Of a stretch of DNA of 64,000 nt, positions 41,626 to 52,874 are shown one piece after another. The position numbers were made by a program, and so were the translations under genes. Every line of letters starts with the position of its first letter. Position 1 is the first letter of the stretch. The stretch is taken from NCBI GenBank assembly GCA_022494885.1, contig JAGVSM010003475.1, forward strand, positions 1 to 64,000, read 5' to 3'. Under the pieces are notes generated by a model. That model worked only from the letters and a program-made list of their open reading frames with translations. It ran no database searches and was not told the DNA's origin. The stretch is from Micrasema longulum (lineage: Eukaryota; Arthropoda; Insecta; Trichoptera; Brachycentridae).

Positions 41626-41852
41626 GATATTTCCCTGTTTTCATATTTTTTGCGGATTCGGGCGCGTTTATTTGTGCACACATATGGTCAAAAATGCTTC
41701 ATTGAGTTTTTTATATCAATATCAAGAATACATATTATTAAAACCGATTTGAAATATTTGATTAATTTTATTTCTTCGGGTAGTTTCTTATTGTAGAGTT
41801 TTAAGCCCTTGTTTTTACCCCTGAAAAGAGAAATCGAGGGGAGAACGGTTTC

Positions 41853-42035
41853 TTTCGTAGTGTAGTATTTGGCGCGTTCGCCTACCGCGCTCAAGGTCCC
41901 GGGTTAGATTCCTGGGAAAGTTGATACCAAATATTTGTTGTAAATTGAAATATTTTACTGTTCTTGCACTGGTAGCTGAAACGTAAGACTGATCACCTTA
42001 CCTTCATATAACGGACGATTGACATACGTTGCCAA
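41853..42035 (+). mobile_element. tRNA-derived SINE, internally shortened
   Basis: Head CGTAGTGTAGTATTTGGCGC, B-box-like GGTCCCGGGTTAGATTCCTG, body AAACGTAAGACTGATCACCT; the tail is lost just before the foldback element. Confidence 0.7.
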
Positions 42036-42094
42036 ATAAATTATAAAAGGTTTATACGTCTTTGTTGAGAAATCGACTTTTATTTTTACATTAA

Positions 42095-43627
42095 CTCTTG
42101 TGTGGCTGTGATGTAACACTAGTCGACATAGAAAACAAGACTTGATATTTCTTATTTTAAAAAATGATGAATTCGTATTTTTTGTAATCTTCAAATAGAC
42201 GTTTTCACACCCGATTGAGAAAGTGAAATTTGTATAAGTTTGCTAAATATTAATACAAAATATTATTTATTCTTGCTACGGGAAGAATGAATGTCCGCTA
42301 ATTCAGCAACACATCTATACAGATACCTTATACAAGAGAGAGCACGAAGATAGAAGTCATAACAAGGAAAACAGAGTCGCTGTTCTGCTGCGGGTGTTGT
42401 ATGAAACATATTTACTCTTCAGTCGGTTGATGACAGTGATGAAGGATGCACGCGCGTAACATGGGCGGCGTATTTGTGATTTTAAATTTATTTTGCCATA
42501 GCAGGGCAACATTTTATGTTTATCCGCATAAATTATGGAAAAGGAATTATTATACAGCATTTTTATTTTCAAATGTCTGAACTTTAGAATATTCCGTCTT
42601 TTACCAGTGGTAACACGATGTTACATCACCGCGCGCAATTGGATTATTTACCACAGTCTTTTAAGAGTTTAAAACTTTGATTGAAAATATTGGTTCAAAG
42701 ATGATATTTTCCAACTTGACAAAGGTACACTGCATTCGCAGAACCAAACTCCATAATATTAACATACTCGAACTCTTAAGACAACTTCTGCCAAAGAAAT
42801 GGGTTCACCACCGGCTCCTACTTTACGTGTTTTAGTATGCTAACATTTGCGTTATCATAAATTCTATAAATCGCTTATTTAAATGAGAGTATGCGAATAT
42901 GCACAACCATCTCAAAAGGCGTATGTACTTATTAGGGGAAGGTGGTGCAGAATCGTCCAGCGCCTTGTACCGGACACCGCTATTTTCAAACAATACTAAT
43001 ATAAGAGATTTGATAAAAAAATATGCGGAATATTTTAATCTATCTAATCTATGTAACTCTTAAAAGACTGTGGTAAATAATCCCTTTGCGCGCGGTGATG
43101 TAACATCGTGTTACCACTAGTAAAAGATGGAATATTCTAAGGTTCAGACATGAGAAAAAAAATAAAATGGAGACATACTATTTAATAATTCCTTCTTCAT
43201 AATTGATGCAAATAAACATATAATTTAACCCTGTTATAGCAAAATTAATTCAAAATCATCGCATGTTACGCGCGTGCGTCCCCTATCACTGTCATCAACC
43301 GACTGAAGACTGAATCTGGTTTAAACAACACCCGCCGCAGAACAGCGTCTCTGTCTTCCTTGTCATGACATATATCTTTGTGCACTCTCTTGTATAAGGT
43401 ATCTGTAAAGGTGTGTTGCTGAATTAGCGGACATTTATTCTTCGCGTAACAAGGATAAATATTTTTTGTATTTACTTAACGCATACAAATTAAACTGCGC
43501 AAATCGGGTGCGAAAATGTCCATTTGAGGATTACAAAAAATATGAATTCACCATTTAAAAAAATAAGAGATATATATCAAGTCTTGTGTCCTATGTCGAC
43601 CAGTGTGACATCAGAGCCACACAAGAG
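42095..43627. mobile_element. TTAA-flanked foldback element with ~600-bp arms
   Basis: Flanked by TTAA at 42091-42094 and 43628-43631. The left end CTCTTGTGTGGCTGTGATGT pairs with the right end read inward, CTCTTGTGTGGCTCTGATGT. Pairing continues through both arms to about 42690 and 43045, e.g. TTTGAAGATTACAAAAAATA type stretches, GTCGGTTGATGACAGTGATG and ATTTACCACAGTCTTTTAAG, at an estimated 80-85% identity. The 350-bp centre is unpaired. No transposase frame is seen. Confidence 0.8.
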
Positions 43628-43727
43628 TTAATATCTTAAATACGTAATGAGGACGTTCAACACTACGAGAAATTCGATATAAAAAATGTTTTCCTTGACG
43701 TGGTATAAATTAGATCATTTCATTGAC

Positions 43728-43870
43728 AAATTACAACAGTGATGGAGAATACCTTAAATAAGGGAATATTAAAGTCTAGGCATTTACAGGGCTTATGACC
43801 TGTCATTGGCTGGTTTTTGGCTTTTGTCTACGAAAATTTGGTCAAACTTAAATATTGTAGATCATTTCAA
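43728..43870 (+). repeat. ~385-bp repeat, truncated
   Basis: AACAGTGATGGAGAATACCT, AAGTCTAGGCATTTACAGGG and CTGTCATTGGCTGG, then an abrupt jump to TTTTTGGC: an internal deletion. Confidence 0.65.
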
Positions 43871-45055
43871 TTTACGGTGAAGTTTCTCTGAAATATATAA
43901 AAATATTCATAAAAATGATTTCTATTATAATGAATCACTTTAAGCTACGTTACAAGTTTTTTTCCAAATTAACAAATGATAGAGTGTTGTGATGGATTTC
44001 CTATTTGAGGGTAGCTAACTTACCAGTCAGCAAAACCCTCCGACGTCACGGGTGGAGTAATTTCTTTGGTTAGTAATTACCTAAAGTTATGAAATGATCA
44101 CCTGAAAATCACCGTCTCTTTTCATCTTATCAAAATTACATGTGTGCTGCTTAGTGATCTAATTTGATTACATCTCTGTCTCTGAAATGAATGTTTTATA
44201 TTTTATTAAAATTATTTTTTGACAATTCTTGATGAAATTCCACTGTAATGATGTAATAACTGATATTTACATACAGGTGTCCTTTAAACCCAGTCACATC
44301 CGAAACCACGATGATCAGTATGAGCAACAAGACATATTGGAACATTAAATTTTTTTATGAACGAATACAATTTACAAAAATAAAATATTAAAAAAAACAA
44401 ATGGTTCCTTACTTCTGAAGAGGAGAAACGAGGGGGGAGGGGTAGTCTGATACACCCTCAACAGCGCAACCGCGCCCCCCTTCTTCTTTTTTCAAAAAAA
44501 GATAGTACGATTCTGTAAAAAAAGGTTTCAACTAAAGTATTTCAATAAATTTAATTTTTTTAAAGTATTACCGAAGACATAATTTTAAGAAGAAATAAAG
44601 GAAAATGTCACAAAAATGTATGTGATTTAAAGTGCTTGTATTTCTTTTTGAAAACAAAATATTAAAATTTGGGCGCGGCCACTTTCATGTGCAATTTATT
44701 ATAACGAATTTTAGTTCAATACTTAGTCTTTATTGAGATCCCAGATATCTAAATTTAGTCTAAATTTGAAATACTAAAAGTAATTATATTTTAGTTACAT
44801 AAAACAGTTAAGTATATTTTTTTTATAAAAATACCTTAAAAAAAATGTGGTTTGTATCTAATTTATTTGTTTTTTTTTATTATTATTTTTTAATTATATT
44901 CCGCAATTGAAAAAAAAACATTCGTTTTATCAAATTAGGCAAAATCGTATGATTTCCTCATTTTGCGTTTATTTTTCCAAACTTCAGCCTTAAGGTTTAC
45001 TTAAAGATTAAGAAAAAAAATATCTTAATATTCATAGCAGTAAAATTCCCGATAT
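43871..45055. other. AT-rich DNA with a purine-rich patch
   Basis: Positions 44410-44490 hold a G-rich then C-rich stretch. No gene, RNA or paired repeat seen. Confidence 0.45.
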
Positions 45056-45059
45056 ATTA

Positions 45060-45760
45060 ATTAATTAAGTGCAATTTTCAACGCCGGTTACATCACAGGA
45101 ACGGGCAGGTTAAATAGACTGGAATGGACTCTAGTACAAAGTCACATTAGGTACATATTCGGAGTCAAGAAATATATTTTATACTTGCTTAGATATTTAA
45201 AAAAGAATACAACCAGTTACATTGTTGAGTATTATTAGAGCTTAAAAGTGGCGGCAACCTTTGCAGTGGCTACCCCGGGAGTAAATCAGCGCGGGAACTA
45301 AAGAAGCGGCCATTGTTCCCCGTTTCCCGCCTTTGTTTTCCCGCTGTTTTGACGTTAGCGCGGCGCGCTGTGGTCCTTTAAGGTGAAATCTATGATCTCT
45401 TCCTGACCGACTCTCCCCGGAATACATCGCGTAATAAAGCATTATTATTTCTGGACCAAAAGACATCTGGTTTCCAATTCCTTATAGTGCACCAGTTTCT
45501 AATTTACATACCCCTGATATGAGAACTCTTTTGCATGGTTGATTCAGTTATACCGAATAGCAAACGGTAACGCACCTTATTTATACTTATTTAACTACAT
45601 AATTATTCCAAGATTTCGGGCCTCACAGGAACTTTCTAGCATGTCTGGACATAAATTATTAAGTAATATTAAAAAAATATACTTTAAATTAAATGAACCC
45701 ACCCGTTCTTGTAATGTAACCGGCGCGGCGTTGCATTTTTGATATTTTTAAAAAATAATT
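45060..45760 (+). pseudogene. LINE RT C-terminus split by an LTR-like insert
   Basis: Left part RLEWTLVQSHIRYIFGVKKY; right part LIQLYRIANGNAPY and PRFRASQEL. If 45218-45491 is removed, the junction reads RIQPVSNLHTPDMRTLLHG without a stop. Confidence 0.6.
45218..45491 (+). mobile_element. Possible solo LTR inserted in a LINE
   Basis: A 274-bp GC-rich segment flanked by CCAGT on both sides (45213-45217 and 45492-45496). From 45223 it begins TGTTGAG and ends AGTGCA, and it holds GTAATAAAGCATTATT, as an LTR R region would. The CCAGT copies leave 5 extra bases on the left, so the exact boundary is unsure. Confidence 0.5.
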
Positions 45761-46037
45761 ATGGCTACATAAAATGACACACTTAAATTTTTACTATTAT
45801 AATCTACTTTTTCATTTATGCATTAAGTTATCTTAAAACTGTAACTTTTTAAAAAGAAACAGCTCTCGTGCTTGGAGAGTGGCTTACGCATTTTTATTTT
45901 TTTAGAGCGTTTGAAATTGATTTCATATTATAAAAAGAAAGGATTATTATTTTTACATATTTTTTTATTTATTTAACTTTTTGTACAAAACAACTGTACT
46001 TGAATATGAATGATCTACCTTAAAATCAATATTAATC

Positions 46038-46295
46038 ATCATTTCGTTTCCGCACATAATGTTGCATAGGGCACTGCATTGGTACACCAATTGCAGCGTA
46101 TCTTGATAATTTTTGTTACATAAAGGTAAGATGATCAGTCTTACGCTCCAGGTACCAGTCTAACGACTATGAAATATTCCAGTGAAAAAAACACCCTTTT
46201 AAATAAATATTTCATATTAACCACGCTGATAATCGAACCCGAGACCTCTTGCATGGTAGGCAAACGCGCTGACCATTACACCACGAGGCCGACAA
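46038..46295 (-). mobile_element. tRNA-derived SINE, full copy
   Basis: Minus strand: GGCCTCGTGGTGTAATGGTC, CGCGTTTGCCTACCATGCAA, GGTCTCGGGTTCGATTATCA, body CCTGGAGCGTAAGACTGATC and tail GCGGAAACGAAATGATG. Confidence 0.85.
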
Positions 46296-46649
46296 TGATG
46301 GAAGTTCATTGTAATTTATTATAGTAACTATAACTACTATTATTAGTAATTTCTCAGCAACTATTAGTGTGAATATTAACTCGATTTTAATTTGTAATTT
46401 TAAAGTAAACGTTAACACGTAAAAACATGTACGCAATGTATATGCCAGATATTTAGGTATATTAGAAAAATTTAAAATGAAACATTTTGTCCATCAATAT
46501 CTCCAAAAATGTCAAAATATCGAGTACCTTTCGTCAAATGTATAAAACATTCACTGAGAGAAAGATACTTAATCTGATTAGATCGCTTAAAAAGACGGAC
46601 ATAATTTCAATGAGATAAAAAGAGATATTTATTATCAGGCGATCACTTC

Positions 46650-46940
46650 CTAACCTCAAGTTACCTAAAGCTAGGGTTTCCTAGGACAGCGGTGCCCGTA
46701 TCTTAACGGCCGTAGTGAACGGTGATGCGGCGGACAGCCGTTGTAACGGTGACTAGAGAGTGGTTTCCTAGGAAAACGGTTTTTATAACATTTATTAACA
46801 CCGATTTCCTAGGAAACCACTCTCTAGTCACCGTTCCGACGGCTGTCCACCGCATCACCGTTCACTACGGCCGTTAAGATACGGGCACCGCTGTCCTAGG
46901 AAACCCTAGCTTTAGTATAACTCGAGGTGGGTTACCTCAT
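46650..46940. mobile_element. Near-perfect inverted-repeat element (stem-loop MITE)
   Basis: Arms 46666-46780 and about 46800-46914 differ at only about five of 115 positions, with a ~20-base AT-rich loop. Weaker pairing (CCTCAAGTTA / CCTCGAGTTA) extends it to about 46650 and 46940. It is far more GC-rich than its surroundings. Landmarks: AAGCTAGGGTTTCCTAGG, ATCTTAACGGCCGTAGTGAA, GACTAGAGAGTGGTTTCC. Non-coding. Confidence 0.8.
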
Positions 46941-47039
46941 AGTAACTCTAGGGAGTTTTTTCACTGTGTATGTTAAAGGTTAACCAATTTAATAACATGT
47001 TTATAAAATAGTATTTATGTATTTTTAGATAAAAAAGGA

Positions 47040-47430
47040 TGGTTAGTAATATCACGTACTACGAATACAGATAAAAATACAAAAAATGGATTTAGAATAA
47101 TTAATTATATTTTCAAAATCAATATTTATATTGTGGAGAAATGTTTGTTGACAATATAAAAAAATATGTCACTTGAAAAACGCGACACGTTTGGCATTGA
47201 TAGTTGTGACGTCAAGATTCGTGACGATTTCCTATAAAAACTAAAAACGGTTTCAAACAAAGTTGAAAACGAACATGAATCGTGACGTATTAGGGGCGTG
47301 GCCAATACAATTACTGTTTTTGCCTGAATTAGAAATTACAAATTTGAAAATATTTGTATGCTACTAGACAGTAAATCATAGACCCATATTACTTTGAAAA
47401 TGTGAAAAAAATTATATTTCTCTAATATGC
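47040..47430 (+). repeat. Dispersed repeat, longest copy
   Basis: The left part (TACTACGAATACAGATAAAA, GATTTAGAATAATTAATT, TTGTGGAGAAATGTTT) matches sequences on both sides of the LINE end at 23193-23650. The right part has TGTGACGTCAAGATTCGTGA and ATGAATCGTGACGTATTAGG, as at 23801 and 40565. Confidence 0.55.
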
Positions 47431-47604
47431 ATACACATACCCTTTTATAAATTTTTTTATTTTCTGTAGTTCTCTGTGTCCTGGTGGATGAAGAATACAA
47501 TTCTGTGTGTGAAATAGTACCAGAATCCAGGACGAGGGTTCTCAACTTAATGGCTGCCCTCAGGTTAAAATCACGAATTGGGAAATTGAGTAATATGCAA
47601 TAGT

Positions 47605-47672
47605 TGTTCAGTGGTTTGCGCATTTACCTACCATACTTGAAGTCCTGGGTTTGATTCCTGGCAGGGTGCATG
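47605..47672 (+). mobile_element. SINE head fragment
   Basis: TTCAGTGGTTTGCGCATTTA, CCTACCATACTTGAAG and the B box GGGTTTGATTCCTGGC. Confidence 0.6.
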
Positions 47673-47749
47673 TGAAATATTGATTTTGAAGGTTGTTTAA
47701 GCTGCAATATTTAACGTCAAAGTGTATCATTTTGGTGATTTTGTTTTAC

Positions 47750-47960
47750 ACAGCGCTTGGCAAAGCCAAGGGGGAATTCTGAGAAGAAAGGTGTCGTTTT
47801 TTTACAAGTTGCGGCTCTTGCTCGTTCATCTGCTCTCTCATTTCCTACAATACCAGCGTGTCCTCTTATCTAGCATAGTTTAATAATCATTCCTCTGATT
47901 TTTAGAAGCTTCATTTTACTCCAAATATCTACAATAAATGGATGTAAGTGTATCAGGGTA
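47750..47960 (-). pseudogene. LINE RNase H domain remnant
   Basis: The minus strand reads RGHAGIVGNERADERARAAT, the conserved C-terminal His/Asp motif of the RNase H domain carried by some non-LTR clades (I, R1, LOA and others). Upstream residues are degenerate. Confidence 0.65.
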
Positions 47961-47994
47961 TGATCACGCCGCTAAGATATGAATCTTTAGGGAA

Positions 47995-48240
47995 TAATTA
48001 TAAACTGTACCCCACATTGGCCGGTAGCAAGTGGGCCAGAGACGGTCCGGTGCGCGCTGGTCGCAGCTCCGGTAATTAGCGGCCACCACGGCCGGTGGGC
48101 AGACGGCTAGGGCCGGACGCGGGAGGGAAGCGAGCGGCGCGCGTGCGCGAGCGTGCGCGCGCTCGTGCTAGCCAGTGCGCGGGACATTAATCATAGAGCA
48201 TGTGTGCCATACACTGCGAGATTTCACATTATAGTCAATT
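47995..48240. promoter_or_regulatory. CpG-rich island
   Basis: About 200 bases packed with CpG, including an alternating purine-pyrimidine run near 48133-48170. It has no inverted ends and no coding similarity. Such islands in AT-rich insect DNA can mark a promoter or first exon; nothing in the window confirms this. Confidence 0.35.
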
Positions 48241-48294
48241 GGTGTGTAAACGGACTACACACAAAAAAAAAACACTCGTGCATTTATTTTATTT

Positions 48295-48825
48295 TTAAAT
48301 GGATAAAAAAAGATGGACTATCTATACGTTCTAGTAACGAGAGAACCCCATTAATATGACTAGACAGGTGCCACTGTTTTGTAGCAACAATTCACGGACA
48401 GTGTATACTTGTAATGCCGTATTAAATAGACTCCATGAACTCGGCAATAGTTATTCTCACGTATCTGATATAGTTGGTTTAGGATATTGTTCTTAGAACA
48501 AACCTTTTGAACTTTTTCAAAGATGGTGAATGGTAATTATATTTATTTATTTATGCATTTCATAATATATACAGTTTTTTTTTACTTTGCCCAGCTGTAT
48601 GAAACAGTACTTACGATTGTCTTATTGTATTATTGTAGAATGTTTTATTATTTAAACTTTTTAAATTTGAAATTTTTAGGTTATTTTCTTTTTATAAATC
48701 TTGGGTACAAGGAAATTTATGCTATAAAAAAAAATATTGAGCCAACTATGTTAATATTATAAATGTTTGCAAAATGCAGATTTGCCGTTTATGTTAATAA
48801 AATAAAATAAAATAAAAATTAAATA
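48295..48825 (+). pseudogene. LINE RT C-terminus with 3' UTR and (TAAAA)n tail
   Basis: KKDGLSIRSSNERTPLI matches the element at 23193 (HGLSLRSSDERTLLI). After a frameshift, VYTCNAVLNRLHEL follows. The 3' UTR ends in TAAAATAAAATAAAATAAAA near 48800-48820. Confidence 0.6.
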
Positions 48826-48973
48826 CCCATCATAATTCTATGTCCGCTTCCTAGTTTTTTTTTCTAAGCCATTCAACGGGCTTAAGTAAGCCCTAATATA
48901 TTGGCATTAATGAGTAATACTTAATCTAAACATTCTTAAAATCTACTTAAATTAACAGTGTATATAGCATAAT

Positions 48974-49180
48974 CTAGGCGGAAATGGCAAGTGTAACATC
49001 GCGAGTCAGGAGAGACAACACCGCTTGCTTCTTAAATGCTTGCCCTTGCTGTAAAAACACATTAACAGTACCGTTTAGTGAGATTTCGTTCACTGTTCTG
49101 AGGATCCTTGGCAGAGGGGAAAAGAATCCAAAGTAAGTTATATAAGTTCCCGCAGCAATGACAGGATCGGTGCCCAAGTT
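48974..49180 (-). pseudogene. Unrecognised coding-like fragment
   Basis: The minus strand reads GTDPVIAAGTYITYFGFFSP and LRTVNEISLNGTVNVFLQQG without a stop for 67 codons, in DNA of more balanced composition than its left flank. It lies 3' of a minus-strand LINE but does not look like a reverse transcriptase. I cannot assign it. Confidence 0.35.
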
Positions 49181-49199
49181 ACGGTGAGGTACATTAAGG

Positions 49200-49760
49200 T
49201 TTATCTGAGCAAGGATTTTATTACTTGAAGCATATGGTGTTCAAAAAGATCCTCCAGTCATTTCTGTCGGCTGCCAGCTCCTGTGCATCCCATAAGTCAG
49301 GTTCGCGTCCCGTAGTTCTGACATGAACGAGCTTGGCTCTGGCAAGCGTGGTTAAGGTTCTCAGAAGGCATCCGCAATACATGGCCAAGCCAACCGTATC
49401 ACCTCCGCTTGATGATAGTTGCCACCATAGTTTGCTGCGTACGTTCTTTTATTACTTTATTTCGCACAAAGTCAAACTTATTTTCTATTTAGAGACATCT
49501 ACGAGTATACTTACTTAAAACTCAGTATTTTGCTGTTTTGGGCTCTAGTGAGGTGCCACGATTCGCATCCGTAGAGGAGAATAGGTGTTATGTAGGCGTT
49601 ATATTCAGTTTTCTTTGAGTAAATACCCGATCTCCAGACAGCCTTCATTCTGTTGAATATAGCGCCTGCTATTCCTAGCTGTACACTCAGTTCTTTTTTA
49701 AAGCTGTCATTTTCCGTAACATATTATACTCCCAGGTATTTAAAACTCTCGACAATTTCG
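49200..49760 (-). pseudogene. LINE endonuclease-RT C-terminal remnant
   Basis: The minus strand reads REPDLWDAQELAADRNDWRI at the C-terminal end. DNA is similar over most of its length to 14268-14740 (CAACCGT-TCACCTCCGCTTGATGA in both). Confidence 0.65.
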
Positions 49761-49899
49761 ATGACTTGGTTTGACAGAGTCAGAGGATTTTGGACACAAA
49801 GCCACACTGATTCACTAATCTATTTTTTTTGCCTTCCCTTCCATGGTATTAGCTGCTAGATTGTGGAATACTATACCCATTCATTTCAAAAACACCTTT

Positions 49900-50600
49900 C
49901 CTTATTCACATTCAAAGCATAATGAACATATTGATACACAAGTCACTAAAACTCTTAGGTTTTGTTAGCATGACGTTATTACTCACTTGTTCGTCCTTTT
50001 TTAGAATATCATGCCTCCGTGATCTGGTCTATCTTCTATGTAGGCAGGATAAATCATGTTGAATCAGTGCAATATCATCTGAAAAAAGGACTCGGATGAT
50101 TGGCCTCGAGAGGGGAGACTACACTTACGGAGAAATGGAGGCAATGCTAAAAGTCTCAAGTCTACAAAAACGTAGATATAATATTGGCTCCACGTGTATG
50201 TTTAATTTACTTGATGGCTTAACTGATGTACCATTGTTACTGGAACAAGAAGCATTCAATGTTCCGATCAGCCGGTTGTGAAATAGATATAATATAGATA
50301 TAATATCTATGCTGTTCCTTAATCAGCACAGCACAAACTATGGCTTGCATAAACCAATATCCTGATTGTGTCGCATTGTAAACTCGAGACAAGATTTGGA
50401 CTTTTTTATGTAAGTCCTTCTAGATTAAAACATTTACTAAGATAGACCAGGTCTTGTCTTGAGGTAGTAATTTTTTTTTTTGTCCTATCTTTCATTTTCT
50501 TTAGTTGTATTTTATTTCAATTTTACCTACTAGTATATGCATTATAACTTTTTTTTGTTGACTGAACTAAATAAGTCCGTAAATAAATAAATAAAAATCT
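49900..50600 (+). pseudogene. Jockey-like LINE 3' end
   Basis: KSLKLLGFVS, then ERGDYTYGEMEAMLKVSSLQ and LLDGLTDVPLLLEQEAFNV, are the same region as the element at 4172. The 3' UTR ends AATAAGTCCGTAAATAAATA at about 50595. Confidence 0.75.
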
Positions 50601-51405
50601 ACGCTATTTTATTCATTTTTTGTGATTATATTTAGTTTTTTATTGAGAAATATAATTGTTTGTTGGTTTTACTTTATTTGTAAATATCTTTTTTTTTTAT
50701 AGTAACGGTTTTTAAAAAAAAATAATAAACGAAAATAAAAATGATAAAAAATAATTAACATGTCACTCCTATAGTTTCTCCTTTCTTCTCCCTCATTATT
50801 TTTATTATTTTTCTTATTTAAAGGAAAGGAAGAGAGTGTATTGAAGAGAAATGAGATAGAAAGGATAGAAAGGAGAGGAAGAAAGCCCTTCCCTCCTTAT
50901 TCTCTCTTCATGCATCCAAGGAGGAGAGATTAAGGAAGAAAAAGGAGAAAAAATTACAAATCTTTAAGAAATCATAACGCTGATAATACGATACATAAAA
51001 TATTTTGTTATGAAAAAAGATGTACACAAACATACAACTTTTTATATTGATTTAAAGACATACAAAACGATACCTATATAACTGGATCAGTTATTCTTTA
51101 TAGCCGTCCACAGCATAAGAGTTGCAAAAAAACAATTTATTTTGAAAAATATTTTTAAAAATATGCAAATATTAAGAAAAAAGAGGTGCGTATAATCTCG
51201 TGTGGGTTTAATTCGTTCCGACGTTTTGGCTACTGTTGGAAAAACTATTTTCATAGTTTATAAACAATTGTATTTAGTTTGTACAGTGTCGCAGTCAGTT
51301 TGAGTTTAATTTACGTATTAAATTAATTTGTAATAAAAATTTAAGGAAATCAATTTATTTGTTAGACGCGTAAATTAATCAATTCATTGAATTGTAAAGG
51401 TAAAC
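50601..51405. other. AT-rich and polypurine DNA
   Basis: Positions 50820-50960 are a purine-rich stretch. Positions 50968-51005 (ACGCTGATAATACGATACAT) match the inner part of the CAATG-ended MITE, inverted. Confidence 0.4.
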
Positions 51406-51409
51406 TTTT

Positions 51410-52350
51410 TGAATGTATGGAGTCCTTACTTCCATAATGATATCGAGCTACTAAAAAAACTCCAAAGACATGCTACGAAATTCCCTGAATTGTTGAAAAC
51501 AATGCCCCACAACAATATATCAAAAGCATTTAAGGACTTATATCATTGAAAGAACGTCGGAAGAGAGCAGATTTGATAGGAATTTATAAGATACAAAATT
51601 ATTACTATGACTGCCAGATACACAAGATGTATCAATTAAATCCCAATACCTATTAACAGGGTCATAGTTAAAAGCTCTATCGTCCCCCAGTCCACCTTGA
51701 TCTCAAGAAAAACTTCCTTTCAAGCAGACGGAGAGAGTAAAGCTTTTTTTGGTTACATACCGTAATAAATTGCCAATCCCAGTTTTTTTATTTTTTTATT
51801 TACACCTTTTATCGAAAATACAGTTTTAAGTTCACTTTCTCTAGCTAACAAGGGTACATACCCCGTTCTAAGCCCGACAATTACATTTTAATATATCATA
51901 ATAGTTAACAAATTAATAGAGAGCACAGACTAATAAAATATAAATTTACTCTTTTACACATTTTGATACTATACATACACACATACACATATATACACAT
52001 GTACATACACACACATGTATATACACCCATACGCATACACGTACGTACATTCATAAAACATAGACAATTTATTTATAATGCGAAACTTCATGACTGCTAT
52101 CTGTATATATATTTTTTTGAATTATTCTTTATTTCCATATTTTATTTTTGACTTCCAGTAAAAATCTCCAATTCACGGCATGCATCAACCTTCCTGACTC
52201 CCTACGACCAATGTCATGAAAGAGCGATGTCCATTCCATTTCTGTCAACCAGTTCAAAACCCGTTTGGATGCTTTTTTGGAGGAAGGGCCGTAGGCAAAA
52301 AGCCGTAGACGAGATATAGACGCAACAGGCTGTCCACTTTTAACAAATAA
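51410..52350 (+). pseudogene. CR1/L2-like LINE C-terminus, interrupted
   Basis: Left part VWSPYFHNDIELLKKLQRHA; right part (52160-52345) INLPDSLR and SVNQFKTRLDAFLEEG, the typical end of this group. About 400 bases between them (51760-52155) are unrelated AT-rich DNA with a CATACA microsatellite. Confidence 0.6.
51968..52055 (+). repeat. (CATACA)n-type microsatellite
   Basis: Imperfect CATACACA/TACACATG repeats. The frame through it is an artefact. Confidence 0.85.
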
Positions 52351-52874
52351 TACTGATTTCTTCAGCTTTGTAAAATTAAAATCATTTTTGTCTTATATTT
52401 TTCGGGTATTAAGCATAATTATAAATTTTCAATAATGATAAAGGAGTATAGTCTTTCATAAATTGTTTTCATTTTTTATCAGGTATCAGCTTGTTCATTT
52501 ATCTATTATGAAGCTGTAAATCAACTCATATTTGAGATTTTTGGCTGCGCCACCCCATCGTATCACTTGCTTCCAAGTAGAGAATCTTCTGATATGGCCC
52601 GTACAGTCAACCCGTATGTTACTGTCTCGGTCCGGTAGGTGTGAGGTCGTGTGTGTACTATAGCACGGGTCACCTGTCACGCGAGCAACTTACGTCTCTA
52701 CTGCCTGTACTCCCTACTCTGAACAATATTGCTATTATTTTTTTAAAATTAGCCAGCGTGGTTTCTTGTGATTTTGAATCAAATGAAAAAAAAACGAAAA
52801 TGCGTTTAGTAATTCAAACGAAAATAATCATAAATTCTTGTTGGAATGAGTATGGGAACATGGTTCGAAATATA
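52351..52874. other. Unassigned DNA
   Basis: GC-balanced near 52530-52720 with short frames on both strands; no recognised motif. Confidence 0.4.

Noticed and set aside
45242..45466. Minus-strand 74-codon frame
   Set aside because: It is contained in the LTR-like insert, with no homology; likely chance in GC-rich DNA.
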